64,000 bases of DNA from CAWCUU01 sp963798855 (GCA_963798855.1 CAWCUU010000001.1:496001-560000); one strand, 5' to 3'. Positions 1 to 10,777 are shown, counted from the stretch's first letter. The notes: generated by a model from the sequence alone, not told the origin. A program made the numbers and translations.

Positions 1-110
1 CCTTGCGGGGGGCGGCCTGCGGCCGGGGGGCGCGGCCTGCGGCCTTGCGGGGGGCGGCCTGCGGCCGGGGGGCGCGGCCTGCGGCCTTGCGGGGGGCGGC
101 CTGCGGCCGG
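1..110. repeat. 42-bp GC-only tandem repeat, about 2.6 copies
   Basis: Two perfect 42-base units (1-42, 43-84) and a 26-base partial third unit (85-110) consist only of G and C apart from one TT per unit, and each contains the palindrome GGCC-TGC-GGCC. The period is a multiple of three, so the lptD reading frame stays open through the array and would encode a Pro/Cys/Gly/Arg-rich 14-residue repeat. The array runs off the window start, so its full copy number is unknown. Confidence 0.95.
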
Positions 111-3090
111 GTTCATCCGGGTCGTCTGGATTGCGGCGACACTCCTCGCCCCGGTCGGGCTTCGGGCGCAGCAGCAGCCCTCGCCGAAGCCGGCGGTCAG
201 CGAGGCGCAGCGGAAGCGGATCCTCGAAGCAATGCGTGGACTCGACATCGACACCACGCGCGCCGGGCGGGACTCGCTGGCTGCCGACACGCTCGGCGCC
301 GACACGCTGCGGACGGACAGCCTGCGGGTGGTGGCGGACACGGCGGTTCCGTTGCTGCCGCAGGTGCCACGGGACTCGGTGAGTCGTCTGTTGCTCAGCC
401 TGCCGGGCTACGACGCGGTGGAGTACTCGGGCACCGGGGCCATCTACGGTGCGGACAGCGCGCAGATCGTGCTGAAGGGGCCGGGCGCGCAGGTGTCGCA
501 GGCGGAGCAGAGGCTGGGGGCGGACTCGATGATCGTCTACTCGCAGACGACGAACATCGTGTGCGGGTACGGCCAACCCGTGCTGGAGGGGGGCGCGCAG
601 ACCGGAACCGAGCCGGTGCAGAGCGAGCAGGTCTGCTACGACACGAAGGGGCGGGTGGGCATTGCGCGGGGCGCGAAGACGAAATTCACGGAGAACGCCA
701 GCTGGTACCTGCAAGGTACCGTCTACACGAAGGGCTCGGACAACATGTACGGCAGGTCGGCGCAGTTCACGACCTGCTCGCTCGAGGTGCCGCACTACCA
801 TTTCGCGGCCCGGAAGCTCAAGGTCGTACGCGGGAACCTGCTCGTGGCGCGCGACGTCACGCTGAACTTCGCGGACGTGCCGGTGATGTGGCTGCCGTTC
901 ATGGTTCAGAGCCTGAAGAAGGGACGGCGTAGCGGGCTGCTCATGCCGGTGTTCAGCCTCAACGACATTGCCCGCACGAACGCCGGCTACAACCGCAGGA
1001 TCTCGAACGTCGGGTTCTATTGGGCGATCAGCGACTACATTGGCGCCCAGATGACGAGCGAGTGGTTCGCGAACAACTGGACCGCCGTCGAGGCGGACCT
1101 CGACTACAGGTGGCTGGACCAGTTCCTGGACGGCGGCTTGAGCGTCCGGCGTTACTGGCGGCAGACGTCGAAGGACCTGACGCTGAACGGTCGCACGAGC
1201 TGGAGGCCGGATGAACGCACGAGCGTCCAGGTGTCGGCGAACTACGCATCGTCGAGCGACTTCGTGCGGCAGAACACGTTCGATCCGCGAGAGCTGACGC
1301 GCTCGATCGACTCGAACGTCGGCCTCTCCAGGCGCTACGACTGGGGCAATCTCACGGTGAGCGGGCAGCGCAGACAGCTGCTGTCGCAGGACGAGGTCGA
1401 TCTGACGCTGCCGCAGTTCAGCGTCAACCTCGCCTCGATCACGCTCTTCCCCGCGCCGGCGGACCAGGCCGGCTTCTTCAACAATGCCACCTTTTCCGGA
1501 AGCTTCGGCGGTACCCTGAGCAGCAAGGACGTGAACGAGGAGGTCCTCAGCGCGTCTGTTCGGGATACCCGCAACTTTCAGGGCAATCTTGGCACCAGCC
1601 TGCGAATTGGAAATGTGTCGTGGAGCCAGAACGTGAACACGCGGCAGAACGTCCTGTTCGCGAAGCCCGCGATCGCCGACACGGCGAACCCGGACAGCAT
1701 CGCGCTGCTGGCACAGCCGAAGTTCCAGGAGAACCGGATCACCTGGAGCACCGGCCTCGGCTATCAGCAGCGGCTGATCGGCACCAGCACGCTGAGCCCG
1801 AGCGTGCAGATCGGGGGCGACATGCTGAAGCAGGATACGCTCGACATGGGGTACGTCTCATCGCCGATCCGGCTGAGCATCGGGGCCTCGTTGCAGACCG
1901 ACCTGTACGGCTTCTATCCCGGGATCGGACCCTTTTCCCGCTTCCGCCACCGCCTCTCGCCCGGAATCAGCTATTCGTATTCGCCGGCGCCGAGCACGTC
2001 CGAGCTGCAGCAGAAGCTGTTTGGACTGACGAACGTCTCCGAGCAGAACACGATGACGCTGTCGCTGCGCCAGACGTTCGAGGCGAAGTACAAGGAGAGC
2101 CGGGAGGACAGCGCGGCGGCGGGTGGAGGTGCAGCCGCGGCTGCTGCCGGGGCGGCGGCCGGTGGCGCGGCGACCGACACGACGGGCCTCGTCGCGGATA
2201 CGACCGCCGCGGACACGGTGGGCGCGGCGGACGTTGGAGGGCCGCGCCGGCTCCCGCAGGCGCGCAAGGTCATGCTGCTGTCGATCAACACCAGTGCGAT
2301 CACCTACGACTTCGTGCGAGCCCGCGGCGGAGGCGATGGCCTGACGACGACGCAGCTCACGAACACGATCAGCTCCGATCTGCTGCACGGCCTGTCGCTG
2401 AGCATGACGCACGACCTGTTCAAGTTCCCGGAGGCGACGACACCGACCGAAGTGGACAGCGGGACGGTCGTCGTCACGCCCACCGGCAGTGGTCGGTCTT
2501 TCGCCCCTCACCTGCGCAGCCTTTCGACGTCGTTCTCGATCAGCAGCGATTCCTGGCTGTTCCGGAAGCTCGGTCTGGCGGGCGGCGGCAAGGAGGAGGA
2601 GCGGCCGGGGCAGGGGCAGCCGCTCGCGCAGGATACGCTCGGAGCGATGGACTCGGAGGACCCGACCGGTACGAGCGCCAACGACCTCGGCGTCATGGGC
2701 TCGGCCGGCATCCGGTCGCCCCGCCGCCGGCCGGAAGGCCCGGTCGGCTCCTGGAACGCCCAGATCAGCTACACGCTGTTCAGGCCGGCCGAAGGGCAGC
2801 TAGGTGACGCGAACCAGATGCTGCAGGGGAACGTCAACTTTCAGCCGACGCCGGGCTGGAACGTCCACTGGCGGACCGGCTATTCGATCACCGATCACCA
2901 GTTCAGCGACCATATCCTGTCGCTGTCGCGGGATCTCCACGAGTGGCAGGCCAGCTTCGACTTCGTGAAGGCGCAGAACGGCAACTTCCAGTTCCGTTTC
3001 CGGGTGCAGCTCACGTCGCTGCCGGACCTGCACCTGGACTACGATCAGCGGAACCAGCCGACGCTCCTGCGGTCGGAAACCCCGCAATAG
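1..3090 (+). CDS. lptD: LPS-assembly protein LptD-like outer-membrane protein (5' partial or start unresolved)
   Basis: Predicted outer-membrane beta-barrel that receives lipopolysaccharide from the periplasmic bridge and inserts it in the outer leaflet. The first in-frame ATG (232) lies after an evident signal peptide: codons from about 112 read FIRVVWIAATLLAPVGLRA followed by Q-Q-Q. The real start is therefore upstream, either in or before the 42-bp array, and no ATG, GTG or TTG is seen in this frame between 1 and 232. An OstA/LptA-like jelly-roll region follows (roughly 430-900), with a Cys in TTCSLEVPHYHF resembling the LptD Cys segment and two more Cys near VCGYGQP and QVCYD. The rest is an LptD C-terminal barrel with alternating aromatic strands. 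An Ala/Gly-rich and Thr/Asp-rich low-complexity stretch (about 2110-2240) looks like a long loop. The family call rests on the N-terminal domain and overall architecture; the barrel itself diverges from proteobacterial LptD. Confidence 0.82.
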   Translation, partial: PCGGRPAAGGRGLRPCGGRPAAGGRGLRPCGGRPAAGFIRVVWIAATLLAPVGLRAQQQPSPKPAVSEAQRKRILEAMRGLDIDTTRAGRDSLAADTLGADTLRTDSLRVVADTAVPLLPQVPRDSVSRLLLSLPGYDAVEYSGTGAIYGADSAQIVLKGPGAQVSQAEQRLGADSMIVYSQTTNIVCGYGQPVLEGGAQTGTEPVQSEQVCYDTKGRVGIARGAKTKFTENASWYLQGTVYTKGSDNMYGRSAQFTTCSLEVPHYHFAARKLKVVRGNLLVARDVTLNFADVPVMWLPFMVQSLKKGRRSGLLMPVFSLNDIARTNAGYNRRISNVGFYWAISDYIGAQMTSEWFANNWTAVEADLDYRWLDQFLDGGLSVRRYWRQTSKDLTLNGRTSWRPDERTSVQVSANYASSSDFVRQNTFDPRELTRSIDSNVGLSRRYDWGNLTVSGQRRQLLSQDEVDLTLPQFSVNLASITLFPAPADQAGFFNNATFSGSFGGTLSSKDVNEEVLSASVRDTRNFQGNLGTSLRIGNVSWSQNVNTRQNVLFAKPAIADTANPDSIALLAQPKFQENRITWSTGLGYQQRLIGTSTLSPSVQIGGDMLKQDTLDMGYVSSPIRLSIGASLQTDLYGFYPGIGPFSRFRHRLSPGISYSYSPAPSTSELQQKLFGLTNVSEQNTMTLSLRQTFEAKYKESREDSAAAGGGAAAAAAGAAAGGAATDTTGLVADTTAADTVGAADVGGPRRLPQARKVMLLSINTSAITYDFVRARGGGDGLTTTQLTNTISSDLLHGLSLSMTHDLFKFPEATTPTEVDSGTVVVTPTGSGRSFAPHLRSLSTSFSISSDSWLFRKLGLAGGGKEEERPGQGQPLAQDTLGAMDSEDPTGTSANDLGVMGSAGIRSPRRRPEGPVGSWNAQISYTLFRPAEGQLGDANQMLQGNVNFQPTPGWNVHWRTGYSITDHQFSDHILSLSRDLHEWQASFDFVKAQNGNFQFRFRVQLTSLPDLHLDYDQRNQPTLLRSETPQ

Positions 3091-3094
3091 TCGG

Positions 3095-4620
<1,526 letters not shown>

Positions 4621-4624
<4 letters not shown>

Positions 4625-5829
4625 GCGACGTGCTCTTCACGGGCGCATCGCAGGTCTTCACCGGCGCCGCCGGAGGCGAGGTCCGGGAGGCAGTGGCCGT
4701 CGCCGTGCGCGACGGCGTGATCGCGGCGGTCGCGTCGGGCGACGACCTGATCGAGCGGTTCGGCGACGCCGACCGTGTCGACTGCGCTGGGCGGGTGCTC
4801 ACGCCGGGGCTTGTCGACTCCCACACGCACGCGGTCTTCGGGCGTTGGCGCGCGGACGAGTACCCGCTGCGCTGCCGTGGCGTGCCCTACATGGAGATCG
4901 CCCGCCGCGGCGGCGGCATCAACGCCTCGGTGCGCGACCTGCGCAACCGCTCGGAGGACGAGCTGGTCGAGTTGGCGCGTCCTCGCCTCGCCGAAGCGCT
5001 GCGGCACGGCACGACGACGATGGAGGTGAAGAGCGGCTACGGGCTGACGACCGAGCACGAGCTGAAGATGCTGCGGGCGGTGAGGCGGCTAGCGGACGAG
5101 GGACCGATCGAGCTGGTGCCCACCTTCCTCGGCGCACACGAGTTCCCGCCCGAGTACAGCGACCGGCGGAACGCATACGTCGACCTGCTGGTCGAGGAGA
5201 TGATCCCCGCCGTCGCCGAGCAGCGGCTCGCCGCCTTCTGCGACGTGTTCATGGAGCCCGGCGTCTTCGACGCGCAACAGAGCCGTCGGATCCTCGAGTC
5301 CGGCCTCGAGCACGGGCTCGTGCCGAAGCTGCACGCCGACGAGCTGGAGGGATCCGGTGGCGCGGAGCTCGCCGTCGCGCTCGGGGCCGCCTCCGCCGAC
5401 CACCTCGGCTGCATCAGCGACGAAGGGATCGAGGCGCTGGCTGGCTCGACGACCGTCGCGACGCTGCTGCCCGGGACGCTGTTCTTCCTCGGGCGAGGCA
5501 GCTACGCGCCCGCGCGGCGGCTGCTCGACGCCGGCGCAACGGTGGCGCTCGCGACGGACTTCAACCCCGGCTCCTCGCCCTCGCCCAACCTGCAGCTGGT
5601 GCTGACGATCGCCTGCTCGGGGATGGGCATGGAGCCGCTGGAAGCGCTGCGGGCCGCGACCGTCGGAGGAGCCCGCGCGCTACGCCTCGGGCGCGATCAC
5701 GGAATCCTGGCCCCCGGCGCCGCAGCCGACATCGTGCTGTGGCGCGCCGCCTCGCTCGACGAGATCGGCTACCGCTACGGGGTCAATCTCGTCGACGCCG
5801 TCTGGAAACGCGGCGAGCGGGTCGCGTAG
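4621..5829 (+). CDS. hutI: Imidazolonepropionase
   Basis: Zinc/iron-dependent amidohydrolase opening 4-imidazolone-5-propionate to N-formimidoyl-L-glutamate, the third step of histidine degradation. The 402-aa protein carries the metal-binding VDSHTHAVFG near residue 65, LHADELEGSGG near 240 and the late ATDFNPGSSPS segment near 317, all typical of HutI. The start was chosen at the ATG sharing four bases with the hutH stop; a longer open frame upstream only reads through hutH in another frame. Confidence 0.97.
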
Positions 5830-5884
5830 CGCCAATGGCACGCGTCCCGGAGAGGTGGACGGAGCCGGGAAGAGTCGTAAGTGC

Positions 5885-5913
5885 TTGTGAGCAGCCGCAT
5901 TCCGCCGATATTT
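5885..5913 (+). promoter_or_regulatory. Weak candidate promoter upstream of ftcD
   Basis: TTGTGA (5885-5890) and ATATTT (5908-5913) are separated by 17 bases. The -10 overlaps a small inverted repeat, GCCGA-tatt-TTCGGC. If real, transcription would begin close to the ftcD ATG, giving a nearly leaderless message. The motif match is modest and the call is tentative. Confidence 0.3.
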
Positions 5914-5920
5914 TCGGCAG

Positions 5921-6844
5921 ATGCCCCCCCGAGTACTGGAGGCCGTCCCGAACTTCAGCGAGGGACGGGATCGCGACGTCGTCGAGGAGATCGTGGACGC
6001 GGTCCGGGCCGCAGGAGCGGAGGTTCTCGACTGGTCCATGGATTCGGACCACCATCGCTCCGTCGTTACGCTCGTGGCTTCGCCGCCGACTCTGGAGAGT
6101 GCGCTGCTGGCCGCCGCCGTGGTCGCCCGGGACCGCATCGACCTGCGGCGCCACGTCGGTGTGCATCCGCGCATCGGTGCGCTGGATGTCCTGCCGATCG
6201 CTCCGGTCGCCGGGGCGAGCCTCGACGATGCACGGGCGCTGGCGCGGCGGATCGGTGAGCGGCTCGCGCACGAGCTTGGGATCCCGGTCTTCTACTACGG
6301 CGCCGCTTCCGACCCGCCCGGTCGGACGCTCGCCGACCTGAGGAGGGGTGGATTCGAGACCCTCGCCGCGGCGTGGCCGCCCGACCGCAGGCCGGACGTG
6401 CTCCCCGCGGGGTGGGCCCACGCCGGAGCGCATCCGAGCGCGGGCGCGACGTGTGTGGGCGCTCGACACGTGCTGCTGGCGTGGAATGTATGGATCGAGG
6501 GCGTGAGCCTCGAGCAGGCCGACGGCGTCGCCCGCTCGATTCGGGAGCGTGGAGATGGATTTCCGGGGTTGCGGGCGTTGGCACTGCGACTTCCCAGCCG
6601 GGACGCGCTCCAGATCTCGATGAACCTCGAGCGGCCCGACGAGGTGCCGCCGCTGGCCGTATTCCGGCGCATCGAGGAGCTGCTCGCTCCGCTGGGTGGA
6701 CGCGTGGTGAAGACGGAGATCATCGGAATGATGCCGGACCCTCTTGTGCTGTCCGCTGCGGCGGATCGAATGCGGCTGGAAGATGCGAGCGCGCGACGAC
6801 TGCTGTCCGCCCGGTTGGCGGAGCACCTGGCGTCGCAGGACTGA
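5921..6844 (+). CDS. ftcD: Glutamate formimidoyltransferase
   Basis: Transfers the formimino group of N-formimidoyl-glutamate to tetrahydrofolate, ending the histidine route at glutamate. The 307-aa protein covers the two formiminotransferase subdomains only: the N-terminal VPNFSEGRD signature (residues 9-17), DHHRSVVT (about 43-50), and the histidine-rich HVGVHPRIGALDVLP. The cyclodeaminase domain of bifunctional animal FTCD is absent, as in many bacteria. A gap of about 90 nt separates it from hutI, wider than the other spacings in this run, so it may have its own promoter. Confidence 0.95.
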   Translation: MPPRVLEAVPNFSEGRDRDVVEEIVDAVRAAGAEVLDWSMDSDHHRSVVTLVASPPTLESALLAAAVVARDRIDLRRHVGVHPRIGALDVLPIAPVAGASLDDARALARRIGERLAHELGIPVFYYGAASDPPGRTLADLRRGGFETLAAAWPPDRRPDVLPAGWAHAGAHPSAGATCVGARHVLLAWNVWIEGVSLEQADGVARSIRERGDGFPGLRALALRLPSRDALQISMNLERPDEVPPLAVFRRIEELLAPLGGRVVKTEIIGMMPDPLVLSAAADRMRLEDASARRLLSARLAEHLASQD

Positions 6845-6863
6845 TGCTTAGGCGGCGGGGATT

Positions 6864-8882
6864 ATGACTGCGACGAAGCTCAAGGAGCAGGCCCGACACC
6901 ACGAGCAGAAGGAAGAGTGGGAAAGGGCGATCGACCTCTACCAGCGGGTGCTGGAGAACGCGGAGATGTCCGGTGGAGAGGCGGATCTCCCGCTCTTCAA
7001 TCGAATCGGCGATCTCTATCTGCGCCTCGGCCGCTCGGAAGACGCGACGCGCTACTACGAGGATGCGGCCGGGCGCTACGCGGACGCGGGACTCTTCAAC
7101 AACGCGATTGCGTTGTGCAACAAGGCGCTGCGCTACGCAGACGGTCGACCCTCGCTGCTGCACCGCCTCGGGAGATATTGCGCCGCACAGGGCTTCCTCA
7201 CCGATGCGCGCCGCTGGTTCCTGGAGTTCGCCGAGGGGGAGTTCAAGGCAGGCCGCATCGACGACGGCTTCGAGGCGCTCGAGGAATTCGCGGAGACCAC
7301 CGATGACGCCGGCATCCGCGAGATGCTGGGCGAGCGGCTCATCGCGTACGAGCGCAACGATGAGGCGGTAGAACAGCTGCTTCAGGCGTACGCGCTTCGC
7401 GTCCATGCCGGCGAGGCGGACCGTGCGACCGCCTTGCGCAGCCGCATCCTCGATCTCGACCCGAACGCGGACCTGCACGCGGCCCTCCTCCAGCCGTCCG
7501 GCCCGGAGGGATCTCCCGAGGCCGAGGGCTTCTCGGGGTCGGTCTGGGATGTCGAGGAGGCGCCGGTCGAGGAAGAGGCGCCGGTCGAGGAGGAGGCGGC
7601 GCCGCCGAACCGCTGGCCGGCTCTCGACTTCGAAGTCGTTCCGGACGCCCTCGAGCCGGAGGTGCCGGCGGAGGAGGCGGAGACCGCCGAGCAGGCGGAG
7701 CCGATGCCCGTGGCCGATTCCGTCGGCGATGGGGAGACGGACGAGATCGCGGTCGACCCGTACGCCTACGGCACGATCACCCCGGAAGCGCAGGAGCCGC
7801 TCGAAGAGGAGCCCACGGAGGAGCCGGAGCCGCTGCCCCTGATCAGCGAAGCGGTGGGAGACGGCGAGGCCGACGAGATCGAGGTCGACCCCTACGCCTA
7901 TGGCACCATCGAGCCGCAGCCGATGGAGATCGAGCAGGAGCAGGCGTCCGACGAGCTGCCGGCGGCGGGCGAGGCTGCCGTAGAAGAGTCGCCCCCCACC
8001 CTCGATCTCGCGGCGGAGCTGGACCGCGTGGACGAGCTGCTGTTGCAGCGCGAGGAGGAGACGGCGGTAACCGAGCTCGCGCGGCTGCACGACGAGCTCT
8101 CCTCCGCCGACCGTCTCGAGGATGCCGCGATCGTTCTCGATCGCCTGGTCGAGCTGGTGCCGGATGATCCCACGGCGCACCAGCAGCGGGTCGAGCTCGC
8201 GTTCCGCCTCGGCGACGAGCCGCGACTGGTGGAGGCCTACCTCGGCCTCGCCGATCGGCTCGCGCGCTCGGGCGCCCACGCGAAGGCCCGCGCGGTGTAC
8301 GAGCAGGTCCTCGAGCTGGATTCGGAGAACGAGCGGGCAGCGGAAGGACTCGCGGAGCCGGACGGCTCGAGCGGCGAACACGTGGACATTGCGGGGCTCG
8401 TCGACGCGCAGCTCGGCGATGAGGAGGAGCCCGAGGAAGTGGCGCCGCCGGCCGGCCCTGTGGACGACGAATTCGCCGAGATCCTGACCGAGTTCAAGTC
8501 GAAGGTCTCGACGAGCATGCAGGACGACGATCCGCGCGCCCATTACGACCTCGGCCTTGCGTACAAGGAGATGGGGCTGCTGGACGAGGCGACCGCCGAG
8601 CTCGAGATTGCGCTCCGCGCCGGCGAGGACCCGCTCCGCGTCTACGAGGAGCTGGGGCAGTGCCTGATGCTGAAGCAGGACTACGCGGCCGCGGTGCAGG
8701 TGTTCGACACCGCCTCGGCGCTGCCGGACCGCGATCCGGCCGAGCGCGTGGGTGTCTTCTACCACCTCGGACGCTGCCACGAGGAGCTGGGGCAGGTCCA
8801 GGCGGCGAAGCGGGCGTACGAAGCGGTCATGGGCACGGACCTCAACTTCCGCGATGTCGCGGAGCGGCTCGCCGCGCTTTGA
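6864..8882 (+). CDS. Large TPR-repeat protein with acidic central linker
   Basis: 672 aa with no signal peptide, so likely cytoplasmic. The N-terminal ~200 residues are helical TPR-like repeats (KEEWERAIDLYQRVLE, GRSEDATRYYEDAAGRYADAG). A very acidic Pro/Glu-rich linker runs from about 210 to 385. TPR-like helices resume at 385-490 and again at 540-672 (ARAHYDLGLAYKEMGLLDEA-type repeats). The linker holds two copies of a unit with the core VGDGExDEIxVDPYAYGTI, 45 residues apart. Function is unknown; the architecture suggests a scaffold for protein-protein contacts. A GTG/ATG choice is not an issue here: the ATG at 6864 follows ftcD by 19 nt. Confidence 0.88.
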   Translation: MTATKLKEQARHHEQKEEWERAIDLYQRVLENAEMSGGEADLPLFNRIGDLYLRLGRSEDATRYYEDAAGRYADAGLFNNAIALCNKALRYADGRPSLLHRLGRYCAAQGFLTDARRWFLEFAEGEFKAGRIDDGFEALEEFAETTDDAGIREMLGERLIAYERNDEAVEQLLQAYALRVHAGEADRATALRSRILDLDPNADLHAALLQPSGPEGSPEAEGFSGSVWDVEEAPVEEEAPVEEEAAPPNRWPALDFEVVPDALEPEVPAEEAETAEQAEPMPVADSVGDGETDEIAVDPYAYGTITPEAQEPLEEEPTEEPEPLPLISEAVGDGEADEIEVDPYAYGTIEPQPMEIEQEQASDELPAAGEAAVEESPPTLDLAAELDRVDELLLQREEETAVTELARLHDELSSADRLEDAAIVLDRLVELVPDDPTAHQQRVELAFRLGDEPRLVEAYLGLADRLARSGAHAKARAVYEQVLELDSENERAAEGLAEPDGSSGEHVDIAGLVDAQLGDEEEPEEVAPPAGPVDDEFAEILTEFKSKVSTSMQDDDPRAHYDLGLAYKEMGLLDEATAELEIALRAGEDPLRVYEELGQCLMLKQDYAAAVQVFDTASALPDRDPAERVGVFYHLGRCHEELGQVQAAKRAYEAVMGTDLNFRDVAERLAAL

Positions 8883-8949
8883 CAAGGTCCGGCAGCGTTT
8901 CTACGTTGCGACGCTTCCGCCAGGAACCCGCACCTCGATCCGTCACCTG

Positions 8950-9936
8950 ATGCTTCGCACCGCACTGCCGAAGCTCACCGATATCCAGCGACCGGTGGCC
9001 GACCGGCTCGAGGAGGTGGTCGAGGAGCTCCGCCGGATCGTCGCCTCCGACTTCCCGCGCATTCAGGAGGTGAATCAATACCTGCTGATGGCGCGCGGCA
9101 AGCTGTTCCGGCCCGCCCTGCTCCTGCTCTGCAACGAAGTGGAAGAGCGGCCGCATCCGCGGGCCGTGACGCTCGCGGCGGCCGTCGAGCTCGTGCACCT
9201 GGCGACGCTCGTGCACGATGACGCCGTCGACCACTCCGTCCTTCGGCGGGGCATGCCGACCGTGAACGCGCTGTGGAACCACCAGAGCGCGGTCATCATG
9301 GGCGACTACCTGTATAGCCGGTCCGTGACCGAGCTCACCGCGGTCGGCCAGATCGAGCTCATCGGCGTGCTCGCCCGCGCCGCGAACGAGATGAGCATCG
9401 GCGAGATGCGCCAGCTCGCGTCTCACGACGCACTGGAATTCGGCGAGGATGACTACGATCGTCTGATCGCGTCGAAGACCGCCTCGCTCATGGCCGCCGC
9501 CTGCGAGATGGGCGCGGTCGCAGGGGCCTCCCGGTACCAGGAGCCTCTCCGGACCTACGGACATCGGCTCGGCATGGCCTTCCAGATCGCCGATGACCTG
9601 CTCGACTACGCCGACGACGAGGCGACGACCGGAAAGCCCGCCGGGCAGGACCTGCGTGAGCACAAGGTTACGCTGCCCCTGATCGAAGCGTTGCGGACGG
9701 CGCCGAGCGCCGAGCGGCGGCTGGTGGAGCGCTTCTTCGCCGATCCCGAGCCGACCGACCAGGGAATCGAGGCGGTCATCGCGATCGTGCGGGACCGTGG
9801 CGGCCTGGACTATGCACGCGGCCGCGCTCAGCGCTTCGGCGAACGTGCCATCGAGGCGCTGAGTGGGCTGCCCAATGGAGCCGCGCTGGATTCGCTCCGG
9901 GCGGCCGTCGCGTATGTCATCGAGCGCAGGCGCTGA
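8950..9936 (+). CDS. Trans-polyprenyl diphosphate synthase
   Basis: Class-I prenyltransferase condensing isopentenyl diphosphate units onto an allylic starter; the chain-length class (octaprenyl or solanesyl for the quinone side chain is likely) cannot be read from sequence alone. The 328-aa protein has the first Asp-rich motif as LVHDDAVDHSVLRRG (DDxxD with D/D/D) near residue 90, the second as FQIADDLLDYADD near 214, and the substrate-binding GKLFRPALLLL. The start is the ATG 67 nt after the TPR gene; upstream in-frame codons overlap that gene. Confidence 0.93.
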   Translation: MLRTALPKLTDIQRPVADRLEEVVEELRRIVASDFPRIQEVNQYLLMARGKLFRPALLLLCNEVEERPHPRAVTLAAAVELVHLATLVHDDAVDHSVLRRGMPTVNALWNHQSAVIMGDYLYSRSVTELTAVGQIELIGVLARAANEMSIGEMRQLASHDALEFGEDDYDRLIASKTASLMAAACEMGAVAGASRYQEPLRTYGHRLGMAFQIADDLLDYADDEATTGKPAGQDLREHKVTLPLIEALRTAPSAERRLVERFFADPEPTDQGIEAVIAIVRDRGGLDYARGRAQRFGERAIEALSGLPNGAALDSLRAAVAYVIERRR

Positions 9937-9941
9937 GGCCG

Positions 9942-10250
9942 GTGGATGGAACCTCGAACGGGTGGGGTCGTAGCATGATGGGGCCGAGACGCCGTACCCT
10001 GGCACGCGCGTTCTGGACTCTGATCGTGGGGCTGTTCGTCGGCGCTTTCTTCACCGCGGTCGCCGTCCGCTTCATGCCGGAGAGCCCGGCGAGACAGTTC
10101 CTGACCACGAGTGTGTCGGCCTCGCTGGGACCGTTGGGCATCGACCTGGTAGCGGTAGCCTTCGTGATCGGGCCGCTGACGGTTAACTTGAATGCACTGA
10201 GCCTGGTCGGGGTGCTGCTGGTCGCACTGGTCGTCCGGTCGTGGCTGTGA
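9942..10250 (+). CDS. Small membrane protein, DUF4321-like
   Basis: 102 aa (91 aa if the ATG at 9975 is used). Two hydrophobic segments are visible: FWTLIVGLFVGAFFTAVAV after an Arg-rich start, and a C-terminal LSLVGVLLVALVV preceded by LTVNLNA. The arrangement of two TM helices with an N-L-N motif before the second resembles DUF4321 proteins. This is recalled from family appearance, not from a search. It sits between the polyprenyl synthase and tatA. Confidence 0.65.
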   Translation: MDGTSNGWGRSMMGPRRRTLARAFWTLIVGLFVGAFFTAVAVRFMPESPARQFLTTSVSASLGPLGIDLVAVAFVIGPLTVNLNALSLVGVLLVALVVRSWL

Positions 10251-10255
10251 ACTTC

Positions 10256-10307
10256 AGGCGCCAACGGCAGGCGCCAACGGCAGGCGTGAACGGCAGGCGC
10301 CAGCGGC
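10256..10307. repeat. 13-bp tandem repeat (AGGCGCCAACGGC), 4 copies
   Basis: Four contiguous 13-base units (10256, 10269, 10282, 10295), with one or two mismatches in the last two, start 5 nt after the preceding stop codon. The CAGGCGC core is complementary to GCGCCTG in the second array at 10366-10417, so the two can pair in RNA. Confidence 0.9.
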
Positions 10308-10365
10308 AGACGGTGGCCGCGGGGACGGATGGCGCTTGCTGAAGGCGAGCGAAGAGCGCTGCCGC

Positions 10366-10417
10366 AGCGCCTGATTTCAGCGCCTGATTTCAGCGCCTGA
10401 TTTCAGCGCCTGATTTC
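10366..10417. repeat. 13-bp tandem repeat (AGCGCCTGATTTC), 4 perfect copies
   Basis: Four identical 13-base units end 17 nt before the tatA ATG. They lie in the same gap as the other 13-bp array and share a complementary 7-base core with it. Confidence 0.95.
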
Positions 10418-10434
10418 AACCTTGGAGAGTACCC

Positions 10435-10776
10435 ATGTTTGGCAGCCTCGGACCTGGCGAGATCATTCTGATCCTGGTGGTGCTGCTGCTCGTCTTCGGC
10501 GCCAAGCGGCTGCCGGAGCTCGGCAGCGCCCTGGGCAAGGGAATCCGGGAGTTCAAGTCGTCGGTCAAGGACATCGAGGGCGAGCTCACGACACCGCACG
10601 CGAATCGGCCCTCGCAGCAGGTGCAGCGCTCCGAGCCGCAGCAGGCGGTTCCGCCGCCGCAGCAGCCGATGCAGGCGCAGCAGCCCCAGCCGCAGCAGCC
10701 GGTTCAGGCCCAGCAGAGCCAGCCGGAGCCTGCGCAGCAGGGACATCAGCAGCAGAACCCGGGCTCACAGGCCTGA
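10435..10776 (+). CDS. tatA: Sec-independent translocase protein TatA
   Basis: Pore-forming subunit of the twin-arginine translocase that exports folded proteins across the inner membrane. 113 aa: an N-terminal TM helix (residues 8-21, GEIILILVVLLLVF), the conserved Phe-Gly hinge FGAKRLPELG, and an amphipathic helix GKGIREFKSS. The tail from about residue 55 is unusually Gln/Pro-rich and probably disordered. GGAGAG lies 8 nt before the ATG. tatC is not in the window, so the other Tat genes are elsewhere. Confidence 0.95.
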   Translation: MFGSLGPGEIILILVVLLLVFGAKRLPELGSALGKGIREFKSSVKDIEGELTTPHANRPSQQVQRSEPQQAVPPPQQPMQAQQPQPQQPVQAQQSQPEPAQQGHQQQNPGSQA

Positions 10777-10777
10777 C

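Noticed and set aside
3..932. 309-aa open frame beginning in the 42-bp array
   Set aside because: Out of frame with lptD, whose OstA-like domain is clear in the other frame.
6720..8885. 721-aa open frame on the - strand
   Set aside because: Complement of the large TPR gene, low-complexity Arg/Leu-rich, no ribosome site or known domain.
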